Shown piece after piece: positions 61,101 to 64,000 of a stretch of DNA of 64,000 nucleotides (positions within the stretch are counted from its first letter, which is position 1; each line of letters opens with the position of its first letter). Position numbers and translations under genes: made by a program. The notes beneath the pieces were generated by a model. The model was not told the DNA's origin. It searched no databases and worked only from the letters and a program-made list of their open reading frames with translations. The DNA comes from Otis tarda. Taxonomy: Eukaryota > Chordata > Aves > Otidiformes > Otididae. The stretch spans positions 72,470,463-72,534,462 of the forward strand of contig CM048554.1 in assembly GCA_026413225.1 (NCBI GenBank), read 5' to 3'.

Positions 61101-62177
61101 GGGTTGCTCTCAGAGTGAAATATCTGACAGTCTGCTTTTCTGTTCCAGCATGGCATCAAAGATGGAAACCCAGAAAAACAGCCTTACCTGGACAGATAGT
61201 GTTTATCACAGAAGATAAAGAATTAGCTGAACTCAGAGGGGCAGCTGAGGCAGTGGGACTTGCCAATGCCTGTTATGCTGTCAGGTATGTCCTTGGCACA
61301 AAAGGCACAAAAACATCCAAGAGGGCTTCCCTGGACTGTTTTTCATCAGTGCGCTCATCTCTGATACCTCAAGGTAGGATTAAGGGCTGCATCTGACAGC
61401 AGGGCTGGTCTGGTCTCAGGTACACCCAGCTGTGCTGGCTCCTAAGCGGGCACTCTGGCCTGGACTACCACTAGCCCACCCGGCAAGCTCACACTGGCAA
61501 AAAAGATGAGTGCACAGGGAAGGCAGAAGACCTGGTGTTTTCCAATGACTTCCAAAAGTATCCAGGCTTCACCTGAGCTCCCCTTAAATGTACCTGATGA
61601 GACAAATAGTATCAGATGCATTTGAGGAAGAATTTTAACAATTCAAACACTGTTAAGAAGTGACTACTATTGCTGCTTTGTAGCACTCTTCCTTCTCAAG
61701 AGGAGATTGAATCATTGCCAGCTTTCCCTCGGGACAGACTGAACTTACACAAACTGCTAGGAAGCGGAGCATTTGGAGAGGTGTATGAAGGGACTGCAAT
61801 AGATATCCTGGCAGATGGAAGTGGAGAAACCAAAGTAGCAGTCAAGGTAATCGCAGCTGTGTGGTTCTCTGACAACAGAATGGGATGGGCAAAGAGATTT
61901 GGCTCGGAAGTTATATCACAGAAAGAGATGTTGACAGATTTGGATGCTTCCTTGCAGGATTTCTTGCAAGCTAAGCATATCTTCTCGTACTGATTGCAGG
62001 AAAATACTGCATATTTAAGGCCATGTCTATGTCTGATTGCTTTACTTAAGCACTACATGATAATGGTGGTAGTGAACCAAGTGTTATTATACTTCTGCTT
62101 TCTGTTGAATAGACTTTGAAGAAGGGTGCAACAGACCACGAGAAGAGTGAATTCTTGAAGGAGGCACACTTGATGAG
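10004..62177 (+). CDS. ROS1: ROS1 receptor tyrosine kinase, coding span of exons 1-37 (3' end outside window)
   Basis: This entry spans a spliced gene; the exons follow separately. ROS1 is a single-pass orphan-type receptor tyrosine kinase with one of the largest ectodomains of its class: nine FNIII domains interleaved with three YWTD-like beta-propellers, then one membrane helix and a cytoplasmic kinase. NELL2 is a known ligand in mammalian epididymis. Joining 37 exons at AG/GT sites gives one open frame of about 1,998 residues, with the catalytic lysine at residue 1977, close to human ROS1 K1980 as I recall it. Exons 36-37 give only the N-lobe start; the HRD and DFG motifs and the tail lie beyond the window. 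Chicken c-ros is the cellular source of the v-ros oncogene of sarcoma virus UR2, but the intron structure and full ectodomain here show the cellular gene, not a provirus. Confidence 0.96.
11913..11966 (+). CDS. ROS1: ROS1 exon 2 (N-terminal linker)
   Basis: This is an 18-codon exon (residues 42-59, [18 protein letters not shown]) between TTATAG and GTGAGT, in phase 0 on both sides. It carries one N-glycosylation sequon (NVS) and one cysteine. It corresponds to the poorly conserved Cys-containing segment after the human signal peptide. Identification rests on frame, splice sites and position rather than on strong similarity. Confidence 0.8.
14387..14413 (+). CDS. ROS1: ROS1 exon 3 (27-nt microexon)
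   Basis: This microexon of 9 codons (residues 60-68, NKTYTRACE) lies between TTTTGGCAG and GTAAGT, in phase 0 on both sides, with a sequon (NKT) and one cysteine. It fills the position of the human QKNCALKC region just before exon 4. It is flanked by introns of about 2.4 and 2.9 kb. The short length makes it less certain than its neighbours. Confidence 0.75.
15651..15710. repeat. 30-bp tandem duplication in intron 3
   Basis: Two adjacent 30-bp units share about 25 positions; both contain the core TACCTCTCATCTAG followed by GAATTTT. It appears to be a simple local duplication. Confidence 0.65.
17274..17334 (+). CDS. ROS1: ROS1 exon 4 (Cys-rich head)
   Basis: Encodes residues 69-88 plus one base. 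[18 protein letters not shown] matches the human ESCEVGCSSAEGAYEEE block, including both cysteines. The acceptor is CTACACAG and the donor GTAAGT. It ends in phase 1, which opens the first FNIII module. Confidence 0.9.
17994..18142 (+). CDS. ROS1: ROS1 exon 5 (FNIII-1, first half)
   Basis: Encodes residues 89-138. [17 protein letters not shown] and [16 protein letters not shown] are near-identical to the start of human FNIII-1, with the conserved domain tryptophan and two sequons (NVT, NIS). The acceptor is CCCCTCAG and the donor is GAG|GTAAAG. The exon enters in phase 1 and leaves in phase 0. Confidence 0.95.
19533..19671 (+). CDS. ROS1: ROS1 exon 6 (FNIII-1, second half)
   Basis: Encodes residues 139-184. 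It contains [18 protein letters not shown] followed by [13 protein letters not shown], aligning closely with human ROS1. The tyrosine-centred FxEYxFRV motif is the usual F strand of an FNIII fold. It ends in phase 1 (GGAG|GTATTG), a domain boundary. Confidence 0.95.
20151..20352 (+). CDS. ROS1: ROS1 exon 7 (FNIII-2, first part)
   Basis: Encodes residues 185-251. [38 protein letters not shown] and [13 protein letters not shown] give a textbook FNIII B-E strand pattern and match human ROS1 throughout. The acceptor is GTCTTGCAG and the donor ACAG|GTACGG, and the exon ends in phase 2, splitting an arginine codon with exon 8. Confidence 0.96.
21038..21114 (+). CDS. ROS1: ROS1 exon 8 (FNIII-2, end)
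   Basis: Encodes residues 252-277. [20 protein letters not shown] completes FNIII-2 with the common AVNxxGxGPxxE F-G loop. The acceptor is ACTATAG, the donor AAAG|GTACAA, and the exon ends in phase 1 at the border with the first propeller. Confidence 0.94.
21115..23466 (+). other. ROS1: ROS1 intron 8
   Basis: A 2.35-kb intron with a TG/TA-rich microsatellite at about 23337-23385. The alternative acceptor for exon 9 ends at 23430. No mobile element recognised. Confidence 0.6.
23337..23385. repeat. TA/TG-rich microsatellite
   Basis: Alternating ATATAT, GTATGTATGTG and TGTGCATGTG motifs over about 50 bp in intron 8; imperfect and interrupted. Confidence 0.6.
23467..23589 (+). CDS. ROS1: ROS1 exon 9 (start of propeller 1)
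   Basis: Encodes residues 278-318. [21 protein letters not shown] and HHNIT match the human segment opening the first beta-propeller. The start at 23467 (after TTTGTTAG) is chosen because it aligns with human length. A second, stronger-looking acceptor (TGTGTTGCAG) ends at 23430 and would add 12 in-frame residues; see findings. The donor is ACAG|GTAAAA. Confidence 0.88.
24590..24774 (+). CDS. ROS1: ROS1 exon 10 (propeller 1)
   Basis: Encodes residues 319-380. [33 protein letters not shown] and [13 protein letters not shown] are LDLR-class-B (YWTD-like) blade repeats, closely matching human ROS1. It carries sequons NMS, NVS and NIT. The acceptor is TATTTTTAG, the donor is AAG|GTAGTC, and the exon ends in phase 0. 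Confidence 0.95.
25941..26038 (+). CDS. ROS1: ROS1 exon 11 (propeller 1)
   Basis: Encodes residues 381-412. [15 protein letters not shown] and [11 protein letters not shown] match the human CDLENC...ITPP...KIVADSYNG blade. The acceptor is TTCCCCAG and the donor GG|GTAAGT, and it ends in phase 2, sharing a glycine codon with exon 12. Confidence 0.93.
26574..27085 (+). CDS. ROS1: ROS1 exon 12 (propeller 1 end, FNIII-3 start)
   Basis: At 512 nt this is the largest exon (residues 413-583). It encodes the remaining propeller-1 blades ([60 protein letters not shown]). It then enters FNIII-3 ([20 protein letters not shown]). The acceptor is CATGGCCAG and the donor ACTA|GTAAGT. A 122-codon open frame at 26741-27109 is a shadow of this exon. 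Confidence 0.96.
27711..27923 (+). CDS. ROS1: ROS1 exon 13 (FNIII-3)
   Basis: Encodes residues 584-654. [15 protein letters not shown] and [20 protein letters not shown] complete FNIII-3, ending with the classic [12 protein letters not shown] loop. The acceptor is TCTCACAG, the donor GAAG|GTGAGA, and the exon ends in phase 1. The join to exon 12 omits a short stretch present in human ROS1; see findings. Confidence 0.95.
28800..28910 (+). CDS. ROS1: ROS1 exon 14 (start of propeller 2)
   Basis: Encodes residues 655-691. [19 protein letters not shown] and [15 protein letters not shown] align with the human EPPFIMAVKEDGLW...FGPGEFL...IGNVS segment. The acceptor is CTTTATCAG, the donor is CTCAG|GTAAAT, and both borders are phase 1. 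Confidence 0.93.
29412..29593 (+). CDS. ROS1: ROS1 exon 15 (propeller 2)
   Basis: Encodes residues 692-752. [20 protein letters not shown] and [19 protein letters not shown] are YWTD-type blades, the second nearly identical to human ALAFEWLGHFLYWAGK. The acceptor is TTTTCTTCAAG, the donor is ACG|GTAGGT, and the exon ends in phase 0. Confidence 0.95.
30594..30785 (+). CDS. ROS1: ROS1 exon 16 (propeller 2)
   Basis: Encodes residues 753-816 and is phase 0 on both sides. [20 protein letters not shown] and [11 protein letters not shown] form the most strongly conserved propeller-2 blade. The acceptor is TGTCCCTAG and the donor is CAG|GTGACT. It is followed by the 4.7-kb intron that holds a sense-oriented CR1 copy. 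Confidence 0.96.
30786..35495 (+). other. ROS1: ROS1 intron 16 (4.7 kb)
   Basis: The largest intron. It holds the sense CR1 copy at 31452-32013. Just before it, at 30983-31420, a 145-codon antisense frame is open but has no recognisable domain. The rest is AT-rich and featureless. Confidence 0.65.
31452..32013 (+). mobile_element. CR1 LINE fragment, sense, in ROS1 intron 16
   Basis: This 5'-truncated CR1 copy encodes the C-terminal end of the CR1 reverse-transcriptase polyprotein: [40 protein letters not shown] and [20 protein letters not shown] are readable at 31449-31775. The frame is then broken. The 3' UTR ends with two degenerate octamers (ATTCTATA, ACTCTGTG) at 31998-32013. CR1 is the main LINE of birds and reptiles. 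More diverged than the copy in intron 29. The 5' limit is approximate. Confidence 0.88.
35496..35596 (+). CDS. ROS1: ROS1 exon 17 (propeller 2)
   Basis: Encodes residues 817-849. [20 protein letters not shown] matches human VIALTLDLSDGLLYWLVQDS, followed by a cysteine-containing tail. The acceptor is TTTTTCTTAG and the donor GG|GTAAGT. It ends in phase 2, sharing a glycine codon with exon 18. Confidence 0.93.
36061..36097. repeat. A-rich tract followed by C run
   Basis: Runs of A interrupted by C, then nine or so C in a row (intron 17). Low-complexity sequence; length prone to assembly error. Confidence 0.6.
37171..37385 (+). CDS. ROS1: ROS1 exon 18 (propeller 2 end)
   Basis: Encodes residues 850-921. 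[15 protein letters not shown] sequence (here [17 protein letters not shown]), [19 protein letters not shown] and HTSLKPLP are nearly identical to human and close the second propeller. The acceptor is GTTTTCACAG, the donor is CCAG|GTACAT, and the exon ends in phase 1. Confidence 0.96.
37718..37875 (+). CDS. ROS1: ROS1 exon 19 (FNIII-4, first half)
   Basis: Encodes residues 922-974. [19 protein letters not shown] and [15 protein letters not shown] match the start of human FNIII-4, including two sequons (NFS, NSS). The last residues ([10 protein letters not shown]) diverge from human. The acceptor is TATGGACAG, the donor is CAA|GTGAGG, and the exon ends in phase 0. Confidence 0.92.
38470..38632 (+). 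CDS. ROS1: ROS1 exon 20 (FNIII-4, second half)
   Basis: Encodes residues 975-1028. After a variable N-part ([17 protein letters not shown]), [20 protein letters not shown] and LLRAPEG match human [18 protein letters not shown]...RAPE. The acceptor is TATTCACAG and the donor GGAG|GTACCA, and the exon ends in phase 1. Confidence 0.92.
39467..39729 (+). CDS. ROS1: ROS1 exon 21 (FNIII-5, first part)
   Basis: Encodes residues 1029-1116. [33 protein letters not shown] and RVYYQLL follow the human VPSAPENPRIF...VVEFRWNKPKHENGVLTKFEIFY pattern. Sequons include NGT and NTS. The acceptor ATATATACAG has a long T-run upstream. The donor is CAG|GTATGA. Confidence 0.95.
40610..40673 (+). CDS. ROS1: ROS1 exon 22 (FNIII-5, end)
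   Basis: Encodes residues 1117-1137. [21 protein letters not shown] is the terminal FNIII strand and matches human VRAFTSKGPGPYADVVKSTTS. The acceptor is TGTCCCACAG and the donor TCAG|GTATGG. It runs from phase 0 to phase 1, closing the FNIII-5 module. Confidence 0.93.
41287..41489 (+). CDS. ROS1: ROS1 exon 23 (start of propeller 3)
   Basis: Encodes residues 1138-1205. [40 protein letters not shown] and [10 protein letters not shown] align with human FPHLITLLGNKIVFLDMD...VCYTADNEMGYYAEGDSLFLL. The acceptor is TTCTTTCAG, the donor CAG|GTATTG, and the exon ends in phase 0. Confidence 0.94.
42232..42443 (+). CDS. ROS1: ROS1 exon 24 (propeller 3)
   Basis: Encodes residues 1206-1275. [20 protein letters not shown] and QIFVIDLE form a clear blade (human ITIDWISRHLYFALKESQN...VFDVDLE). 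Sequons are NAT, NET and NSS. The acceptor is TTTTTCTTAAG and the donor AAG|GTAAGG. It ends in phase 2. Confidence 0.94.
42947..43233 (+). CDS. ROS1: ROS1 exon 25 (propeller 3)
   Basis: Encodes residues 1276-1371. [40 protein letters not shown] and [17 protein letters not shown] match human including the paired cysteines (CSCN, GCQCW). The acceptor is TTTGATAG. The donor CAAG|GTCTGA is weak for a vertebrate intron, but phase 1 there is required by exon 26. Confidence 0.94.
44178..44354 (+). CDS. ROS1: ROS1 exon 26 (propeller 3 end)
   Basis: Encodes residues 1372-1430. [29 protein letters not shown] and [14 protein letters not shown] follow the human GKTLVSLTVDGDLIYWIITA...ILAYSSVMQPFP segment. 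The acceptor is TCCTACAG, the donor CCAG|GTAGAG, and both borders are phase 1. Confidence 0.92.
46819..47036 (+). CDS. ROS1: ROS1 exon 27 (FNIII-6, first part)
   Basis: Encodes residues 1431-1503. [36 protein letters not shown] and NDRNSSYRL match human EPTILNATNTSLTIRLP...GITSPTPTYLVYY...NDRKNSSDLKYR. The acceptor is TTTCCTAG, the donor TTG|GTATGG, and the exon ends in phase 0. Confidence 0.93.
47691..47832 (+). CDS. ROS1: ROS1 exon 28 (FNIII-6, end)
   Basis: Encodes residues 1504-1550. [20 protein letters not shown] and [19 protein letters not shown] are nearly identical to human [30 protein letters not shown]. The acceptor is GAATTACAG. The donor GGAG|GTTTGT is weak but is needed for phase 1 into exon 29. 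Confidence 0.94.
49565..49793 (-). mobile_element. CR1 LINE fragment, antisense, in ROS1 intron 28
   Basis: The reverse complement matches the middle of the + strand copy at about 53085-53312: shared strings include GGGGCTCCAGAACTGGACTC and GTGGGGTCTCACCAG read on + here. It lacks the CR1 3' end. Limits are approximate. Its 230 bp lie in opposite orientation to the intron-29 copy. Confidence 0.8.
49800..49916 (+). repeat. Possible diverged LTR 3' fragment
   Basis: The run GAGGGAGTGAAATTGAGAGG, then ...CACCTGG...TTAACCCAGCCACA resembles the terminal part of the bird LTR family seen at 1029-2185 (GGGGAGTGAGAGAG...GGCTGAACAATGACA). It sits directly beside the antisense CR1 fragment. The resemblance is short and degraded. 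Confidence 0.3.
52278..52510 (+). CDS. ROS1: ROS1 exon 29 (FNIII-7)
   Basis: Encodes residues 1551-1628. [40 protein letters not shown] and [20 protein letters not shown] match human FNIII-7. The acceptor is TCTGTTTCAG and the donor AAG|GTATAA. At 233 nt its skipping would shift the frame. It lies between CR1 copies of opposite orientation in introns 28 and 29. Confidence 0.96.
52918..53763 (+). mobile_element. CR1 LINE, sense, near-open RT C-terminus, in ROS1 intron 29
   Basis: A 5'-truncated CR1 copy of about 850 bp. One frame runs from about 52922 to 53668 with a single in-frame TGA at 53246-53248. It encodes the reverse-transcriptase C-terminal region ([51 protein letters not shown], stop, [50 protein letters not shown]). 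The 3' UTR ends in three octamers (ATTCTATG, ATTCTATG, ATTCTATA) at 53740-53763. It is dead by truncation but little decayed, hence relatively young. The 231-codon antisense frame at 52883-53578 is its shadow. Confidence 0.93.
53740..53763 (+). repeat. CR1 3' terminal octamer array
   Basis: Three head-to-tail 8-mers (ATTCTATG x2, ATTCTATA) at the CR1 end, the type of 3' repeat that CR1 reverse transcriptase is thought to recognise. Confidence 0.85.
55765..55941 (+). CDS. ROS1: ROS1 exon 30 (FNIII-7 end, FNIII-8 start)
   Basis: Encodes residues 1629-1687, phase 0 on both sides. [20 protein letters not shown] ends FNIII-7; [20 protein letters not shown] and [16 protein letters not shown] open FNIII-8 (human TPEKPYSLVPENTSLQFNWKAPLN...FWVELQK). 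The acceptor is TGACTAG and the donor is AAG|GTAAAA. Confidence 0.94.
56366..56422 (+). CDS. ROS1: Candidate ROS1 cassette exon 30a
   Basis: This 57-nt open segment lies between a pyrimidine-rich acceptor (TTTTCCTGTGATAG) and a consensus donor (GAG|GTAAGT). It is phase 0 on both sides, so it can be included or skipped without changing frame. It would insert 19 residues ([19 protein letters not shown]) in FNIII-8 between ELHK and WQTKSDW. Human ROS1, as I recall it, joins ELQK directly to WKYNEF, and exons 30 and 31 align to it without this segment. It may be an optional exon, a lineage-specific exon, or chance. Confidence 0.42.
56973..57147 (+). CDS. ROS1: ROS1 exon 31 (FNIII-8, second half)
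   Basis: Encodes residues 1688-1745 (numbered without exon 30a). [20 protein letters not shown] and [18 protein letters not shown] match human YVCNITNLQPYTSYNVRVVVVYKTGENSTS...SFKTK. The acceptor is TTTTTCTAG, the donor is ACAG|GTAAGC, and the exon ends in phase 1. Confidence 0.93.
57556..57673 (+). CDS. ROS1: ROS1 exon 32 (FNIII-9, first part)
   Basis: Encodes residues 1746-1784. [39 protein letters not shown] closely follow human AGVPNKPGIPKLLEGSKNSIQWEKAEDNGCRITYYILEI. The acceptor is GGCCTAAG and the donor CAG|GTAAAC. It ends in phase 2, sharing an arginine codon with exon 33. Confidence 0.95.
59702..59886 (+). CDS. ROS1: ROS1 exon 33 (FNIII-9, end)
   Basis: Encodes residues 1785-1846. 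[20 protein letters not shown] and [20 protein letters not shown] match human MTFNGSCSSVCTWKSKNLKGIFQFRVVAANNLGFGEYS. This is the membrane-proximal ectodomain. The acceptor is CCTGCTGCAG, the donor GAGG|GTATGT, and it ends in phase 1. Confidence 0.96.
60332..60424 (+). CDS. ROS1: ROS1 exon 34 (transmembrane helix)
   Basis: Encodes residues 1847-1877. After DIMISPG, residues ~1854-1877 form one uninterrupted hydrophobic helix ([20 protein letters not shown], then LFGF), ending just before the basic [10 protein letters not shown] stop-transfer of exon 35. The helix sequence differs much from human but its position is the same. The exon is phase 1 on both sides, with acceptor TATTTAACAG and donor TTTG|GTATGT. 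Confidence 0.93.
61149..61284 (+). CDS. ROS1: ROS1 exon 35 (juxtamembrane segment)
   Basis: Encodes residues 1878-1922. [11 protein letters not shown] is the cytoplasmic basic anchor; [20 protein letters not shown] and NACYAV are almost identical to human [26 protein letters not shown]. In human fusions the 5' border of the equivalent exon is a recurrent breakpoint. The acceptor is CTGTTCCAG and the donor CAG|GTATGT. It ends in phase 2. Confidence 0.96.
61684..61846 (+). CDS. ROS1: ROS1 exon 36 (kinase N-lobe: glycine loop and catalytic Lys)
   Basis: Encodes residues 1923-1977. [20 protein letters not shown] precedes [19 protein letters not shown], which holds the ATP-binding glycine loop (GSGAFG, residues 1949-1954). 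The exon ends with KVAVK, where K1977 is the invariant ATP-anchoring lysine. The acceptor is GCTTTGTAG, the donor AAG|GTAATC, and the exon ends in phase 0. Confidence 0.97.
62113..62177 (+). CDS. ROS1: ROS1 exon 37 (kinase helix C region)
   Basis: Encodes residues 1978-1998 plus two bases. [20 protein letters not shown] and M match human [22 protein letters not shown]; the glutamate in FLKEAHLM is the expected helix-C partner of the catalytic lysine. The acceptor is GTTGAATAG and the donor ATGAG|GTAGGC. The next exon (human KFNHPNILKQLG...) is not found before the window ends. Confidence 0.95.
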
Positions 62178-64000
62178 GTAGGCACAGCTTTGCCACTGGG
62201 CACCTTTTGAAGTCAGTGGCACTTGAGGGTGGTGGCCTTCAAGAGGAATGAAAGCAATATTTTCCTCTAAAGAAATTACTGTGTCATTTTTGGTGTGTTT
62301 TCTTATTTCTGCTAAAAATGAAATCACTAGTGATGAATCTTATGAAAATAAAGCTATAAAACTGATTAGCAAAATTGAAGATGTAGACTGCAAGTTCAGT
62401 ATGCTCATATCATGGATTTATTTGGGTTTGGACCGACATGTTTCATGCCCTAGAACTAAGTTAGCTGTTAAAGGCAATTGCACAACATTTGACTAATCCT
62501 ATTTTGTCAAAATAAACTTATCAAAACAAACTTATCAAAACAAGCTGATGCTTTAAAGTTTGAATTTACCGTTGAAACCTTTTTAAAAATGTGCATACTT
62601 ACCACTAGAGGCTGCCACATACCTCTTCTACTGAGGTAGACTTAAAGAAAACAATGCATCTGTCATCAGTGTGAGAATTTCACATAGAAAGGTCTCTGTG
62701 TCAGCTAGAAATCTGGTTTTCCAGAGTCTCCACAGTGACAAGTAGAAGTTGAGATGAAGTTTTCAGCTAGTAACGTAAGACTGAGAGTACAGTTTAGTTC
62801 TCAGACGTGCTTCTGCACTTCTCTGACTTCCATTTCATGAGTGCAGAATTAGAAGCACCTTTTGAAAAATAAATTATTTTATATCTCGTGCAGAAAGCAT
62901 AGTGTTATTAAATTTGAAATTGGTTTTCACAGCTTTTTTTTTTTGTGTGTTTGCATATTTAAAAAAAAATCTTGCATTTCTTTGCCTAAAATTTTTCCAC
63001 ACATTGTACATTAAATGAGGTAAGATGCTTGTGAAAACCAAAAGAGAACCATGTAATTAAAGCACAAATTCATGAAAAAGTGCCGTGTGTAAACTTCCTA
63101 CAGTCTATCTTCAGTCTATATAGCAGTCATAAACCCAGTTAATGTCTCTGTTCTGTGTAGTATGAAAATTATATGTGTGCATAGTTAAAGTCTCTGAAGC
63201 TTCCCAATTCTGCTTCCTTTTTTACAGCTAATAATCCAAAACCAGAAATCCTGGAAAAATATATAATTGTATAAATGTATATATATGTATTGTATATGTA
63301 ATATAATTGTATAATATTATATTTAAATTTAAACACTAATGTGTTTACCACATATGTACACCAATACAATATAGACATATAGAAATGAAGATAATCGAAA
63401 AGTTTAAATATTATATACTCCCAGTAGTCATTAAATAATAATAAAAAGAATGTATATGTTTTATGTGCTTTAAATCTTTCATTTTCTTATGTGAAAAAAG
63501 AGTGATTTAATTCCCTCACAAAGGGCTTAATGATTTTTCTTAATGTTCATCTGTAAGCTCTCATAAATGAAACCAAGGACAAAAAGGGAACATAATTGGA
63601 CCTGATTGTTTACAAACCCTGATATTAGGTATTTAAATGAAATTTTTATTTTGCTTGCCTTTTTGGATGTTTATTAAAATTTGGATTGTAGTGTTATACC
63701 TGTTGTCCCAGTTAAGCAAGGACTATTTGTTTCTTCTATTATTGCTATGCAGCAATGGGAAAATAGAGTTACCTGTATTTCAAACGGTCATTTGATATTG
63801 GTTACTGGTGAGTTATTTGTGTACAAATATATATAGCAAATTCTTGGGTGTATCCCATTGCTTGGAAAGTAAGGAATGACAGCTCAGTGGAGAAAGGGCT
63901 GCTTGAGCTGTAAGGAAAGTGCCAAATGCTCCTTCCTCTCTTTTTGTCCTTGAGAGTGCCAAAGTTTGTCTGAGTGAGAGATATGTGCTGGGGTTCAGAG
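62178..64000 (+). other. ROS1: ROS1 intron 37, incomplete at window end
   Basis: Starts with GTAGGC after exon 37 and is open at the window edge. It includes a short duplicated TTATCAAAACAA unit near 62518-62542 and an AT-rich stretch of TATATGTA-type repeats at 63262-63320. No kinase exon found. Confidence 0.6.

Noticed and set aside
10004..62177. Reading the ROS1 locus as an integrated transforming retrovirus (v-ros)
   Set aside because: The gene has more than 35 introns and a full ectodomain, and no viral genes flank it; it is the cellular gene.
1..64000. CRISPR arrays, operons, tRNA or rRNA genes
   Set aside because: Vertebrate DNA; no regular spaced repeats, cloverleaf with A/B boxes or rRNA-like blocks were seen.
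62178..64000. Next kinase exon (helix C to hinge)
   Set aside because: No segment with splice sites encodes a FNHPNIL-like or LELMEGGDL-like stretch; it must lie beyond the window.

Overview
The window is vertebrate, almost certainly avian, genomic DNA. It is intron-rich, and it carries three copies of the bird retrotransposon CR1, two of them ending in the diagnostic 3' octamer array (ATTCTATG-type). It also carries a 1,157-bp solo LTR of a bird endogenous-retrovirus type. The species cannot be named from the sequence.

One gene fills the window: the + strand receptor tyrosine kinase ROS1 (c-ros). I placed 37 constitutive coding exons from the start codon at 10004 to 62177. Each is bounded by AG/GT, all join in frame, and together they encode about 1,998 residues. 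In order these are a signal peptide and Cys-rich head (exons 1-4), two fibronectin type III domains (exons 5-8), a YWTD-type beta-propeller (9-12), a third FNIII (end of 12-13), a second propeller (14-18), FNIII 4-5 (19-22), a third propeller (23-26), FNIII 6-9 (27-33), one transmembrane helix (34), a juxtamembrane segment (35) and the start of the kinase domain with glycine loop and catalytic lysine (36-37). The remaining kinase exons (rest of helix C, HRD and DFG motifs, tail) lie beyond position 64000. The exon calls rest on splice sites, frame and my recollection of human ROS1; no alignment was run.

Region by region: 1-10003 is upstream flank with no protein-coding gene that I recognise; it holds the solo LTR (1029-2185, exact 5-bp target duplication) and a GC-rich, CpG-poor patch near 3.6-4.1 kb. 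A TATA-like site lies about 200 bp before the start codon. Exons occupy about 6 kb of 10-62 kb; the rest is AT-rich intron with CR1 copies in introns 16, 28 and 29. The last 1.8 kb is an incomplete intron.

The most notable points are a possible frame-preserving 57-nt cassette exon inside FNIII-8 (56366-56422), a tandem in-frame acceptor at exon 9, exon 29 lying between two CR1 copies in opposite orientation, and the solo LTR with intact target duplication upstream of the gene. I found no sign of a new enzyme system or operon-like unit.
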